From Oscillospiraceae bacterium (GTDB taxonomy: Bacteria > Bacillota > Clostridia > Oscillospirales > Acutalibacteraceae), in the NCBI GenBank assembly GCA_015066015.1, contig SVPE01000013.1, positions 1 to 54,494 of the forward strand: DNA of 54,494 nucleotides, in the 5' to 3' direction. Of this stretch, positions 44,016 through 53,850 are shown one piece after another (the first letter of the stretch is position 1; every line of letters begins with the position of its first letter). A program made the translations under genes and the position numbers. A model generated the notes under the pieces. It searched no databases. It was not told the DNA's origin and saw nothing but the letters and a program-made list of their open reading frames with translations.

Positions 44016-45032
44016 TTATGCACGTGCTACCATTTCTCCGTAAAGCTCTTTTTCTTCTTTTATGAACTTCTCGATAGCTTCAACTGAGGGCATTGCTGCA
44101 GAACAACTGTGTGCTGAAATAAGCATTGAAGCTGAGGCTGTGCCAAATTCGAGGGCGTCAATCATTTCCCAGCCTTCAAGCAGACAGCGGATGAATGCAC
44201 TTGCATAGCCGTCGCCACCGCCGAAGCCTTTCATAGCCTTTACGGGGAAGGGCTTGATTGAGTAGCTCATGCCGTCATTTGTGTAAGCAGTTGAGCCGTC
44301 CTTGCCGTGCTTGATGATAACAATTTTTGCACCGTAGGAGTGCCAGAGCTTGGCGCTTTCCTCGTCGGTTTTGCATACGCCTGTGATAGCTTCTGTAAGG
44401 TCGTATTCCTCGCGTGAGCCGAGGATAATGTCTGCATTGCGTGCAACCATCTGATAATAAACGGAGATTTCATCCTTATTCTTCCATGTGTATGCACGGT
44501 AGTCGATATCAAAGATAACAACAACATTGTTTTTCTTGGCAAGCATCATTGCCTTGAGTGCGGCATCTCTTGAGGGGCTCTTTGAAAGGGCGGTGCCGGA
44601 GATTACAATTGCCTTTGCAGATGCAATATATTCCTCGTCTACCTCTTCGGGTTCAAGCATAAGGTCAGCGATAGAATCTCTGTACATAAGAATTGAAGAT
44701 TCGGTGGGGCTTTTGATTTCAGTAAAGGTAAGACCGATTTTCTCACCGTTTTTAGCTCTGAAAATGTGTGAGGTATCGATGCCGTCCTTTTTGAAATAGT
44801 CAACAACGAAGTCACCGTGCTGGTCATCGGAAACCTTACCGATGAAGCCTACCTTTTTGCCGAGTCTTGCAAGACCGACTGCAATATTTGCAGGTGAGCC
44901 GCCTACATACTTGTTGAAGTTGCAGCTTTCAGAAAGGGGCTTGTTCATATCTGTGGGGTTAAAGTCTATGGCAACTCTGCCTATGGGGATTACATCAAGG
45001 GGCTTGCTCTGGTCAAATTCGACGTATTTCAT
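44016..45032 (-). CDS. iolC: 5-dehydro-2-deoxygluconokinase (PfkB family)
   Basis: 338 residues. The N-terminus (VIPIGRVAIDFNPTDMNKPL) and YVGGSPANIAVGLARLGKKVGFIGKVSDDQHG are close to IolC. A PfkB signature with the catalytic Asp lies in FGGGDGYASAF. It phosphorylates 2-deoxy-5-keto-D-gluconate in myo-inositol breakdown. The downstream class of aldolase (45071-45919) lies 38 bases upstream in transcription order, so the two form an operon. None of the dehydrogenase, dehydratase or isomerase genes (iolG, E, D, B) is in this window. Confidence 0.88.
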   Translation of the reverse strand: MKYVEFDQSKPLDVIPIGRVAIDFNPTDMNKPLSESCNFNKYVGGSPANIAVGLARLGKKVGFIGKVSDDQHGDFVVDYFKKDGIDTSHIFRAKNGEKIGLTFTEIKSPTESSILMYRDSIADLMLEPEEVDEEYIASAKAIVISGTALSKSPSRDAALKAMMLAKKNNVVVIFDIDYRAYTWKNKDEISVYYQMVARNADIILGSREEYDLTEAITGVCKTDEESAKLWHSYGAKIVIIKHGKDGSTAYTNDGMSYSIKPFPVKAMKGFGGGDGYASAFIRCLLEGWEMIDALEFGTASASMLISAHSCSAAMPSVEAIEKFIKEEKELYGEMVARA

Positions 45033-45070
45033 TTGTGTTCATCCTTTCAGTAAAATGAATTATATTTGTT

Positions 45071-45919
45071 TTATTCCGCTTTGCCTGTGGAATAAAATAT
45101 TTCCATATGTTTCTTTGCATTTTCGTAGGCACCCTCGATTTCCCTTGTGTGAACATCGTAGTAGCCTTTGATCTCGCCGTTCTCATAGCCTTCTCTTACC
45201 TTTTTTTCAGCAGAAGCAAAGGTGGCTGTTGCTATGTTTATTTTTTTGATACCGTTCTGATGGCAACGGATGAAGTCATCCTCGCTTATGCCTGTGCCTC
45301 CGTGAAGCACAAGGGGAACATCGACAAGAGAATTAACCTCCATGAGGATGTCGAAGCGAAGCTGAGGCTCGTCCTTATAAAAACCGTGAGCATTGCCTAT
45401 AGCAACAGCAAGACAGTCAACACCCGTTCTTTCGGCAAAAAGCTTTGCCTGTTCTGGGGAGGTGCAACGCATTGCAATATCCACACTGCCGTCCTCGCTG
45501 CCACCTACACAACCGATTTCTGCTTCGACGCAGGCACCTGTTGACTTTGCCATTGCAACGACCTCCTTGGTCATTTCAATGTTCTTTTCAAGGGGAAGGT
45601 GTGAGCCGTCAAACATTACGGATGTAAAACCCAATCTCAGTGCCTGGCCGATGCATTCAAGAGTTGTGCCGTGATCAAGGTGCACTGCAACAGGTACGGT
45701 TGCGCTTTTTGCTGCGGCAAGCATAGCAGGGCCGATGATGTGGAGAGGGGAATGATTCAGTCTCACTTCTGCAATCTGCAGAATGATAGGTGAGCGTGTT
45801 TCTTCGGCGGCTTTTATTACACCGAGAATCATCTCCATGTTTGCGACACTGAAGGAGCCGACGGCATAATTGCCCTTTTCGGCTTTTTCAAGAAGGTCTT
45901 TCATATTGCAAAGAGGCAT
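45071..45919 (-). CDS. Class II fructose-bisphosphate/ketose aldolase (IolJ-like)
   Basis: 282 residues. Zinc ligands and signatures of class II aldolases: VPVAVHLDHGTTLECIGQAL (H at ~81-84), the acidic segment VEAEIGCVGGSEDG, GNAHGFYK and LVLHGGTGISEDD, then INIATATF. It splits a ketose-1-phosphate type substrate into DHAP and an aldehyde. Its pairing with iolC suggests it acts on 2-deoxy-5-keto-gluconate-6-phosphate (IolJ), but fructose-, tagatose- or sulfo-sugar bisphosphates cannot be excluded. AAAAGGAGATG before the ATG at 45919; it begins 14 bases after the FtsX-type gene's stop, so readthrough from the ABC operon is possible. Confidence 0.85.
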   Translation of the reverse strand: MPLCNMKDLLEKAEKGNYAVGSFSVANMEMILGVIKAAEETRSPIILQIAEVRLNHSPLHIIGPAMLAAAKSATVPVAVHLDHGTTLECIGQALRLGFTSVMFDGSHLPLEKNIEMTKEVVAMAKSTGACVEAEIGCVGGSEDGSVDIAMRCTSPEQAKLFAERTGVDCLAVAIGNAHGFYKDEPQLRFDILMEVNSLVDVPLVLHGGTGISEDDFIRCHQNGIKKINIATATFASAEKKVREGYENGEIKGYYDVHTREIEGAYENAKKHMEIFYSTGKAE

Positions 45920-45933
45920 TTTCTCATCTCCTT

Positions 45934-48900
45934 TTATTCGATTGATTTAAGTGATTCGACCATATCGACCTTTTTGAGCTTTTTGTGAAGCACCAGGTTT
46001 ACAGTCATTGAGAATACAAATGCAAGGGCTGCAGCGTAGAGATAGCTTGTAAGAGGAATTCCTCTGCCGTACATTATGATGTCAACCTCGGCAAGGATGA
46101 GCACCACCCAGTGAAGCACGATTCCGCACAGAAGTCCTTCCAGAATGCCGATTACGGTCAGAATTATATTTTCTCGGAAAATATAGGAGGAAACCTCCAT
46201 ATCGTCAAAGCCGAGCACCTTTATCGTAGCGATTTCCTTTGTTCTTTCAGTTATATTTATGATGGAAAGGTTATAAAGCACGATAAATGCCAGAAGTCCT
46301 GCACAGATGATGATTATTACAATGATAATACTCAGGGAATCCAGTGTGTTCTGGAAGGAGGATTCAATCTGGCTCGTATAGGCCACGGCACTGATTTCAT
46401 ACTCATTCATAAGATTTTTTGCAAGGGAAACCTTTGATGCATCATCGAGTGAAGGATTTGCAAGGTTAGCCATTATATAGTTATATGCGGGATTTGAACC
46501 GAAGGTTGCCGTATAAACATCCTTTGACATATAGATGTAATGAAGGGCATAGTTTTCGGTTACTGCGGCAACAGGTACGTTTACGCCCTGTTCCTCATTT
46601 ATCATAATACGGATATAGTCACCGGGACCGATATTGAGAGTTTCGGAAAGCTTTTCTGTTATGATGGCACCTCCGGGACTGAGGGTGTAGGGAGTGCCTG
46701 TTGTTCTGTTTCGCAGGTTGATGTAGTTGTTGAGCTCAGCTGCAGTTTCGGGAACAAAGATATATGATTCCATAAGCTTGTCACTCTTGTCGCTTGCGGC
46801 GTTATAAACTGTCATATAGCTGAGCATGGCGTTTCCTATTTCGGGTGTTGATTTTACAAGGTCAAAGGCATCGCAGCCGCTTACGGTGGTGTCGTAAGAT
46901 CCGTTTAGAACAACCTGCATATCGTATTGCCACACGCTGTTTTCGTTGCTGAACTGATACTGAAGGGTTCTGTCAATCGAGCTGTCAAGTCCGAAGGCGG
47001 CAAGAAGAAGTGCCGTACATCCGGCAACGCCCATTGTCGCCATAACAAAGCGCTTCATATTACGGAAAACGTTACGCATTGTAACCTTCCAGGTGAAAGA
47101 GAGCTTTGACCAGATGAAGGGGAATTTTTCAAGGAAGACCTTTTTACCGGATTTGGGTGCTTTTGAGCGCATGAGTGAGGAGGGAACAACCTTAAGGTTA
47201 CTGTGGCAGGTATACCAGGTAGCAAAGACTGTGATTGCAATTGAAATCACAATGCCGGGAAGGGCGAATATATATCTGTATGAAATCAGAAGCTTCGGCA
47301 TTGCAAAGATGATATCAAAGGCAAAGGAGAACATAGTCGGGAATAGTGCACACCCCAAAAATGAGCCTGAGACTGAGCCGATTACCGATGCAAGGAAGGC
47401 GAATACGAGATATTTCGTCATTATTTCCGTATCGGTAAAGCCGAGAGCCTTGAAGGTGCCTATTCTTGTTCGTTCTTCCTCGATCATTCTTGTCATTGTG
47501 TTAAGGCAGACGAGGGCTGCAACAATAAAGAAAAACCAAGGGAAGATTATTGAAATAGCCGCCATTCGGTCAGCCATCTGATCGTATTCCTCAAAGCCGA
47601 GGAGGGCATCGTCACGGTTGTCGACATACCATTTCGCGTTGTCGAGGCCGAGAAGGAAATCCTTCGCCTGTTCAAGCTGGTTTTTTGCCTGCTCGAGCTT
47701 TGTGTTTGCTTCGTTCTTAGCTTTTTCGTATTCAGCTTCAACAAAGGGGGCTTTTTCCTTTGCCATTATGAGGTTGGTTTCATAGGCGGTAATCTGATTT
47801 TTCATATCAGAAAGCTGTGAAAGCACCTCAAGCTCGCCGAACTGGATGTCATAGCCCGCTTCGGTAAGCTTCTTTTCTGCTTCGTCAAGCTCTATTTTTG
47901 CGGCGGCAAGCTTGGGTTCAAGGTCCTTGAGCTCTTTTACAAGCTGCTCTGCCTTGTCGAGCTCCGCCTTTTTTTCGGCAAGCTGAGTTTTTGCCGTTGC
48001 AAGGTCAACCTTTGAGGTTGCAAGCTTCACTTCGAGAGTCTGAAGCTGAGGCTCCATATAAGCAATCATTTCTTCAGCTGTACCTACAGCCGTCATTGAA
48101 TTGATAGAGGCAAGAATCTGGTCAACCTCTGCACCGACAAGACCTGACTGCTCAAAGCGGTTTATAATGTCTCCGACAGTGTTGTCCTGTGTTGCATTGA
48201 ACTGATCAAGAGCTGAACGGGTTGTTACAATCAGATCCTCAAAGTAGTTTACTGTGGTAAGCAGGGTGTTAACCTGCATATTTGCAACATTATATTCGGT
48301 TTTTGCGGTTTCAAGCTGGGTTTCTGCGTTGGAATATTTGTTTACCTTTTCCATTGCCGCGTTGTATTCGTTGCGCTTTGCTTCCCAGGCGGCATACTGT
48401 GTGGAATGCTCCAGCTTGCTGGCATCGATGGTGTTTGCTGCCTCGGTTGCCTTTTCGTTATAAAGAGTTTTGTATTCGAGAAGCTTGGCATCGCCGTTTT
48501 GCGCCATATCAAGAATCTGCTCAACCTGAGCCTTGCCGTTTGCAAGCTGAAGGTCAATGTCTGCCTTTGCAGTAGCGTATTCGATTTCAGCTTCGGCAAC
48601 CTTTAAGGTGTACTCTGTCTTGAGCGGCTGAATTCTGTGGGAGAGAATTTCGGGAGCAATCTGTGATATATAGTCGGTATAGCGTTTGATATATGCCTCG
48701 TACTCATCGGAAAAGGGATCATAGTTTTCACTGCCGGCAATTTTTATGCACATAGCTGAATAGTAATCCGAAAGGAAATTTTCCGATGGGACAAAGCAGA
48801 AGGCACCTAACTTTCCCGTGCCGACAGTGGAAGCGCCTCTTTCATAGGAAATGAAAAGAGGACTTCTGATAATGCCGACAATGGTGAATTCGTTATTCAC

Positions 48901-49458
48901 AAGGGACGAAGAAATATCTGTGCCGTCACCGTCAAGGCGGAGTGTTGAGCCTATCTTAAACTCTTCGGGTGTTGAGAGCATACTGGCGTCAACAAGACAC
49001 TGGTTTGCAGCTGTAGGCCAGGTACCCTCAATAAGCTGAGGTCTGTTCATATATGTGGGATCATCAGCTCCCGATGCGTGAGCGAGGACCGAGTTTATAT
49101 CAAGGGATATTGCCCTTACGGCAAGCTCTGAGCCGTCAATGTCGCTGATGATTTCTCCGTTGACCTTTACAACACCGTCAACGAATTTCTGCCCGACAGC
49201 ACTTTCCACTCCGTTGATTGAAGAGATTACGGCGACATCCTCGTCAGTAAGTCCCGCTGTTGAAACAATACGGATGTCCATACTGTTGGTGTCAACGAGA
49301 TACTGATTTATTGTGTCGCGCATATCAGGCGCCGTTGCATTTGTGCCGACAAAGAAGCTGACGCCGAGAGCAACAATAGCTATAATTGACAGAAAACGGG
49401 ACTGACTCCGTTCAATCGTGCGCAGAGCATCGGTTATCAGGATTTTGTTGATTTTCAT
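45934..49458 (-). CDS. ABC transporter permease, FtsX-like, with extracellular coiled coil
   Basis: 1174 residues. A membrane helix at ~20-42, then an extracytoplasmic domain (~45-650) whose second half (~275-640) is a long alpha-helical coiled coil of Ala, Glu, Lys and Leu. Three membrane helices follow (~650-780, FtsX domain, LVCLNTMTRMIEEERTRIGTFKALGF). Then come another helix, a second extracellular domain, and a second FtsX domain (~1040-1165) with ITERTKEIATIKVLGFDDME. This is the MacB/LolE-type family of mechanotransmission ABC proteins. It pairs with the ATPase gene 24 bases upstream. Likely roles are envelope signalling, peptide resistance or lipoprotein handling, not classical import. 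Confidence 0.9.
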   Translation of the reverse strand: MKINKILITDALRTIERSQSRFLSIIAIVALGVSFFVGTNATAPDMRDTINQYLVDTNSMDIRIVSTAGLTDEDVAVISSINGVESAVGQKFVDGVVKVNGEIISDIDGSELAVRAISLDINSVLAHASGADDPTYMNRPQLIEGTWPTAANQCLVDASMLSTPEEFKIGSTLRLDGDGTDISSSLVNNEFTIVGIIRSPLFISYERGASTVGTGKLGAFCFVPSENFLSDYYSAMCIKIAGSENYDPFSDEYEAYIKRYTDYISQIAPEILSHRIQPLKTEYTLKVAEAEIEYATAKADIDLQLANGKAQVEQILDMAQNGDAKLLEYKTLYNEKATEAANTIDASKLEHSTQYAAWEAKRNEYNAAMEKVNKYSNAETQLETAKTEYNVANMQVNTLLTTVNYFEDLIVTTRSALDQFNATQDNTVGDIINRFEQSGLVGAEVDQILASINSMTAVGTAEEMIAYMEPQLQTLEVKLATSKVDLATAKTQLAEKKAELDKAEQLVKELKDLEPKLAAAKIELDEAEKKLTEAGYDIQFGELEVLSQLSDMKNQITAYETNLIMAKEKAPFVEAEYEKAKNEANTKLEQAKNQLEQAKDFLLGLDNAKWYVDNRDDALLGFEEYDQMADRMAAISIIFPWFFFIVAALVCLNTMTRMIEEERTRIGTFKALGFTDTEIMTKYLVFAFLASVIGSVSGSFLGCALFPTMFSFAFDIIFAMPKLLISYRYIFALPGIVISIAITVFATWYTCHSNLKVVPSSLMRSKAPKSGKKVFLEKFPFIWSKLSFTWKVTMRNVFRNMKRFVMATMGVAGCTALLLAAFGLDSSIDRTLQYQFSNENSVWQYDMQVVLNGSYDTTVSGCDAFDLVKSTPEIGNAMLSYMTVYNAASDKSDKLMESYIFVPETAAELNNYINLRNRTTGTPYTLSPGGAIITEKLSETLNIGPGDYIRIMINEEQGVNVPVAAVTENYALHYIYMSKDVYTATFGSNPAYNYIMANLANPSLDDASKVSLAKNLMNEYEISAVAYTSQIESSFQNTLDSLSIIIVIIIICAGLLAFIVLYNLSIINITERTKEIATIKVLGFDDMEVSSYIFRENIILTVIGILEGLLCGIVLHWVVLILAEVDIIMYGRGIPLTSYLYAAALAFVFSMTVNLVLHKKLKKVDMVESLKSIE

Positions 49459-49482
49459 AGATAAAACTTCCTTAATAAATCG

Positions 49483-50184
49483 TTACCACTCAAGGCGTTC
49501 AACGGGCACGGGATGGTCGTTGACTGCTATCTGTACAACCCTGCCTGAACGCATAGTGATGATTCTGTCTGCCATTGCGGCAAGTGCGCCGTTGTGAGTG
49601 ATGACAACGACGGTTGTTCCGGTTTCGCGGCAGGTTTTGTGAAGAAGAGAAAGAATCTGCTTACTTGTTTTGTAGTCAAGAGCACCTGTGGGCTCGTCAC
49701 AGAGAAGGAGCTTAGGCTTTTTTGCAAGGGCTCTCGCGATGGAAACTCTCTGCTGTTCACCGCCTGAAAGCTGGGAGGGGAAGTTATCCATTCGTGATTC
49801 GAGGCCTACGCTTTTGAGAATCTTTGCCGGAGGAATGGCGTTTTTGCACATCTGTGTGGCAATTTCAACATTTTCAAGTGCCGTAAGGTTTGGCACAAGG
49901 TTATAAAACTGGAAAATAAAGCCAACGTCATATCTGCGGTAGTCAACAAGGGCGTTTTTATCCAGCTCGTTGATATATTTGCCGCCGACTCTTACCTTGC
50001 CCTCGTCACAGCTGTCCATTCCGCCGAGAATGTTAAGCACCGTACTTTTACCTGCACCGCTCGTGCCGACGATGAGACAGAATTCACCCTTTTCAACAGA
50101 GAAGCTTACTCCGTCGACTGCAGGAATGGTGATTTCCCCTGTATTGTATCTTCTGTAAACTGAATCAAATTCAATAAAACTCAT
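49483..50184 (-). CDS. ABC transporter ATP-binding protein (MacB/LolD type)
   Basis: 233 residues from the ATG at 50184 (GGGTGA just upstream; a GTG at 50193 overlaps it). Walker [11 protein letters not shown]-loop region FQFYNLVP, signature LSGGEQQR, Walker [13 protein letters not shown] and H-loop VVVITHNG are all intact. Powers the FtsX-like permease encoded next. Second gene of a three-gene operon. Confidence 0.95.
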   Translation of the reverse strand: MSFIEFDSVYRRYNTGEITIPAVDGVSFSVEKGEFCLIVGTSGAGKSTVLNILGGMDSCDEGKVRVGGKYINELDKNALVDYRRYDVGFIFQFYNLVPNLTALENVEIATQMCKNAIPPAKILKSVGLESRMDNFPSQLSGGEQQRVSIARALAKKPKLLLCDEPTGALDYKTSKQILSLLHKTCRETGTTVVVITHNGALAAMADRIITMRSGRVVQIAVNDHPVPVERLEW

Positions 50185-50202
50185 TTTATTCACCCGTAAA
50201 TA

Positions 50203-50856
50203 TCAGGAAACTGCGCCTGAATTATTTTGTCTGAAAAGCTTGGCGTCGATTGCCTCGCCCGTTGCATCGTCCTTTACGATTACCTTGCAGGAGTAGTCGT
50301 TTGATGTGGTATAAAGCTGATAGTAGATGCCGCAGCCGGCAACAAAGGCGAGGAAGGATTCCTTGTCAGCTGCTGCATTGTAAGCATTTCCGTCTACGAC
50401 AACGGTGATTTCACTGAAGTTGTCGTTGTAGCCTCCGAGCTTTTTAAGGAAAGGGTATTTTCCTGTATCAAGGGCATCACCGAGTGTGCCGACTGTCTGG
50501 ATTCCTATGTTGACAAGCATAAAGTCATGAGTAGAGGCTTTCATTGTAACAGTAAAGATCTGTGCTGCCTCGTCGATGGTGCAGGATATGTAGTTGTGCT
50601 CCTTGCAGAAAAGGTCGAGGTCGTTTCTGTATTTTTCTTCAAGATAATGAAGAGGCATAGAAAACTGCACCTGATCGGTGGAGGTTATGTCCTTTGTGGG
50701 AAGATTGACTACTGTGGTTTTGCGTACGTCGCCGTCTGTATATTGGCTGACAACAGGTACAGTGTCGCCTTCCTTGTTGGAAATGATGGCATCGACAACA
50801 ATGACTCCGACAAGCAGTGCGAGTACACATATAGCTGCGATAAGAATTTTTTTCAT
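50203..50856 (-). CDS. Membrane-anchored exported protein of the ABC operon (217 aa)
   Basis: ATG at 50856, 8 bases after AAGGAG; the longer frame to 50877 starts within that region. A single N-terminal membrane helix (~3-25, AAICVLALLVGVIVVDAII) without lipobox cysteine leaves ~190 residues outside. The segment ~70-140 is rich in alternating hydrophobic residues and holds a HDFMLVNIGIQTVG stretch. I do not recognise the family. As first gene of the operon with MacB-type ATPase and FtsX permease it may be the periplasmic-like adaptor or sensor. It ends 18 bases before the ATPase start. Confidence 0.75.
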   Translation of the reverse strand: MKKILIAAICVLALLVGVIVVDAIISNKEGDTVPVVSQYTDGDVRKTTVVNLPTKDITSTDQVQFSMPLHYLEEKYRNDLDLFCKEHNYISCTIDEAAQIFTVTMKASTHDFMLVNIGIQTVGTLGDALDTGKYPFLKKLGGYNDNFSEITVVVDGNAYNAAADKESFLAFVAGCGIYYQLYTTSNDYSCKVIVKDDATGEAIDAKLFRQNNSGAVS

Positions 50857-51007
50857 CGGGAACACTCCTTTTTGCATAAATAAATATAGTTACCCATTTT
50901 CACAGTTTATTATTGTATCATAAAGCTTTATTTTTTTCTACTATAATACACAAAAATTAACACATTTTTTTGCTTGGTGGGATACGGAGTATAAACTTGT
51001 GTAAATT

Positions 51008-51036
51008 TTGACAAATTTGACAGGAAAATTTGTCAA
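51008..51036. promoter_or_regulatory. Inverted repeat upstream of ppdK
   Basis: TTGACAAATT (51008-51017) pairs with AATTTGTCAA (51027-51036). It lies in the shared upstream region of ppdK and the divergent ABC operon, about 20 bases before the ppdK promoter, a plausible operator. Confidence 0.5.
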
Positions 51037-51055
51037 TCTATATGTAAAAAAACAA

Positions 51056-51084
51056 TAGACTTTTTTTCGTTTATTTGTTAGAAT
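51056..51084 (+). promoter_or_regulatory. Likely promoter of ppdK
   Basis: -10 TAGAAT (51079-51084) with a weak -35 TAGACT (51056-51061) 17 bp upstream. The leader is ~75 nt with GGAGGAG before the ATG at 51167. Confidence 0.5.
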
Positions 51085-51166
51085 TTACAGGAGTGAAAGT
51101 GTGCTTTGTAAAAAGTGCGGTTTCAGCCAAATTATTATGTAAATTATTTTTTAGGAGGAGATTCCA

Positions 51167-53794
51167 ATGGCTAAGAAATGGGTATACCTTTTCAAAGAAG
51201 GCAACGGCAGCATGAGAGAGCTTCTCGGCGGTAAGGGTGCAAACCTCGCTGAAATGACAAATCTCGGCCTCCCCGTTCCCCAGGGCTTCACAATCACAAC
51301 AGAAGCATGTACACAGTATTATGAGGACGGTCGTAAGATCAACGACGAAATCGTTGCTGAGATCATGGCTAACATCGAAAAGATGGAAGAGATCACAGGC
51401 AAGAAGTTCGGCGACCTTGAAAGACCTCTTCTTGTTTCCGTACGTTCAGGTGCTCGTGCATCAATGCCCGGTATGATGGACACAATCCTCAACCTTGGTC
51501 TTAACGAAGATGTTGTTAAGGTTATGGCTGAAAAGTCAGGTAACGAAAGATGGGCATATGACTGCTACAGAAGATTCATCCAGATGTATTCCGACGTTGT
51601 TATGGAAGTTGGTAAGAAGTACTTTGAAGAGCTTATCGACAAGATGAAGGAAGACAGAGGTGTTACACAGGATACAGAGCTTACCGCTGCTGACCTCAAG
51701 GAACTCGCAGAGCAGTTCAAGGCTGAATACAAGGCTAAGATCGGCGAAGATTTCCCCACAGATCCCAAAGAGCAGCTTATGGGCGCTGTTAAGGCTGTTT
51801 TCCGTTCATGGGACAACCCCCGTGCAAACGTTTACCGTCGTGACAACGATATTCCCTACTCATGGGGTACAGCTGTTAACGTTCAGGCTATGGCTTTCGG
51901 TAACATGGGTGAAGATTGCGGTACAGGTGTTGCTTTCACACGTGACCCCGCTACCGGTGAAAAGAAGCTTATGGGCGAATTCCTTACAAATGCACAGGGT
52001 GAAGACGTTGTTGCAGGCGTAAGAACTCCGATGCCTATCGCTGAAATGGCTAACAAATTCCCTGCAGCTTACAAGCAGTTCACAGAGGTTTGTGCACTTC
52101 TTGAAAACCACTACCATGACATGCAGGACATGGAATTCACAGTTGAAAACGAAAAGCTCTACATGCTTCAGACACGTAACGGTAAGAGAACAGCTCAGGC
52201 AGCTCTCAAGATCGCTTGCGACCTTGTTGACGAAGGCATGAAGACAGAAGAAGAAGCAGTTGCAATGATCGATCCCAGAAACCTTGACACTCTTCTTCAT
52301 CCCCAGTTTGACCAGAAGGCTCTTAAGGCTGCTACTCCCATCGGCAGAGGTCTCGGTGCATCACCCGGTGCTGCTTGCGGTAAGGTAGTATTCACAGCTG
52401 AAGACGCTGAAGCTTGGAATGCAAGAGGCGAAAAGGTTATCCTTGTTCGTCTTGAGACATCTCCCGAAGATATTACAGGTATGAAGGCTTCTCAGGGTAT
52501 CCTCACAGTACGTGGCGGTATGACATCACACGCAGCCGTTGTTGCTCGCGGTATGGGTACTTGCTGTGTATCAGGTTGCCAGGAAATTGCAATGGACGAA
52601 GAAAACAAGAAGTTCGTTCTTGCAGGCAAGACCTTCACTGAAGGCTCAGAAATCTCCATTGACGGTTCAACAGGTAACATCTACGACGGTATCATCCCCA
52701 CAGTTGATGCTCAGATCGCAGGTGAATTCGGCCGCATTATGGCTTGGGCTGATAAGTACAGAACACTTAAGGTAAGAACAAACGCAGATACACCCGCTGA
52801 TGCTAAGAAGGCTCGTGAACTCGGTGCAGAAGGTATCGGTCTTTGCCGTACAGAGCACATGTTCTTTGAAGCTGACAGAATCGCAGCATTCCGTGAAATG
52901 ATCTGTTCCGATACAGTTGAAGAAAGAGAAGCAGCTCTTGCTAAGATCCTTCCCATGCAGCAGGGCGACTTTGAAGCTCTTTACGAAGCACTTGAAGGTA
53001 ACCCCGTTACCATCCGTTTCCTTGATCCTCCTCTCCACGAGTTCGTTCCCACAGAAGAAGCTGATATCGCAGCACTTGCAGCAGCTCAGGGTAAGAGCGT
53101 TGAGACAATCAAGAACATCATCGCTTCACTTCACGAGTTCAACCCCATGATGGGTCACAGAGGATGCCGTCTTGCAGTTACATATCCTGAAATTGCAAAG
53201 ATGCAGACAGCAGCTGTTATCCGCGCTGCTATCAACGTAAACAAGGCTCATCCCGACTGGAACATCGTTCCCGAAATCATGATTCCTCTTGCAGGCGACG
53301 TTAAGGAGCTCAAGTACGTTAAGAAGTTCGTTGTTGAAACAGCTGATGCTGAAATCGCAGCAGCAGGTGCTGACCTCAAGTACGAAGTTGGTACAATGAT
53401 CGAAATTCCCAGAGCAGCTCTCACAGCCGACGAAATTGCTAAGGAAGCTGACTTCTTCTGCTTCGGCACCAATGACCTTACTCAGATGACCTTCGGCTTC
53501 AGCCGTGACGACGCCGGTAAGTTCCTTGATGCATACTACGATGCAAAGATCTTTGAAAACGATCCCTTCGCAAAGCTCGACCAGACAGGTGTTGGTAAGC
53601 TTATGGAAATGTCCATCAAGCTTGGTAAGCCCGTTAACGCAAAGCTTCACTGCGGTATCTGCGGTGAACACGGCGGTGATCCCACATCAGTTGAGTTCTG
53701 CCACAAGATCGGCCTCGACTATGTATCCTGCTCACCCTTCCGTGTGCCCATCGCAAGACTTGCAGCAGCTCAGGCAGCTATTGCAAATAAGTAA
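51167..53794 (+). CDS. ppdK: Pyruvate phosphate dikinase
   Basis: 875 residues, the normal bacterial length. N-terminal ATP-grasp domain (KGANLAEMTNLGLPVPQGFT, SVRSGARASMPGMMDTILNLG), central phospho-His domain with H455 in GGMTSHAAVVARGMG, and a C-terminal PEP/pyruvate TIM barrel with MGHRGCRLAVTYPEI and the active-site Cys in HCGICGEHGGDP (C832). It interconverts pyruvate + ATP + Pi and PEP + AMP + PPi, for glycolysis with PPi or gluconeogenesis. The codon choice is visibly more biased than its neighbours (AAG for Lys, GCT/GCA for Ala), as expected of a very abundant protein. Cytoplasmic; monocistronic. Confidence 0.98.
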   Translation: MAKKWVYLFKEGNGSMRELLGGKGANLAEMTNLGLPVPQGFTITTEACTQYYEDGRKINDEIVAEIMANIEKMEEITGKKFGDLERPLLVSVRSGARASMPGMMDTILNLGLNEDVVKVMAEKSGNERWAYDCYRRFIQMYSDVVMEVGKKYFEELIDKMKEDRGVTQDTELTAADLKELAEQFKAEYKAKIGEDFPTDPKEQLMGAVKAVFRSWDNPRANVYRRDNDIPYSWGTAVNVQAMAFGNMGEDCGTGVAFTRDPATGEKKLMGEFLTNAQGEDVVAGVRTPMPIAEMANKFPAAYKQFTEVCALLENHYHDMQDMEFTVENEKLYMLQTRNGKRTAQAALKIACDLVDEGMKTEEEAVAMIDPRNLDTLLHPQFDQKALKAATPIGRGLGASPGAACGKVVFTAEDAEAWNARGEKVILVRLETSPEDITGMKASQGILTVRGGMTSHAAVVARGMGTCCVSGCQEIAMDEENKKFVLAGKTFTEGSEISIDGSTGNIYDGIIPTVDAQIAGEFGRIMAWADKYRTLKVRTNADTPADAKKARELGAEGIGLCRTEHMFFEADRIAAFREMICSDTVEEREAALAKILPMQQGDFEALYEALEGNPVTIRFLDPPLHEFVPTEEADIAALAAAQGKSVETIKNIIASLHEFNPMMGHRGCRLAVTYPEIAKMQTAAVIRAAINVNKAHPDWNIVPEIMIPLAGDVKELKYVKKFVVETADAEIAAAGADLKYEVGTMIEIPRAALTADEIAKEADFFCFGTNDLTQMTFGFSRDDAGKFLDAYYDAKIFENDPFAKLDQTGVGKLMEMSIKLGKPVNAKLHCGICGEHGGDPTSVEFCHKIGLDYVSCSPFRVPIARLAAAQAAIANK

Positions 53795-53814
53795 TTCACT
53801 TAAAAATGAATTTG

Positions 53815-53838
53815 CCCCACCGAGTAACATCGGTGGGG
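53815..53838 (+). terminator. Terminator of ppdK
   Basis: CCCCACCGA (53815-53823) pairs with TCGGTGGGG (53830-53838), 6-base loop, followed by ATTGTTTTA. Confidence 0.88.
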
Positions 53839-53850
53839 ATTGTTTTATGA

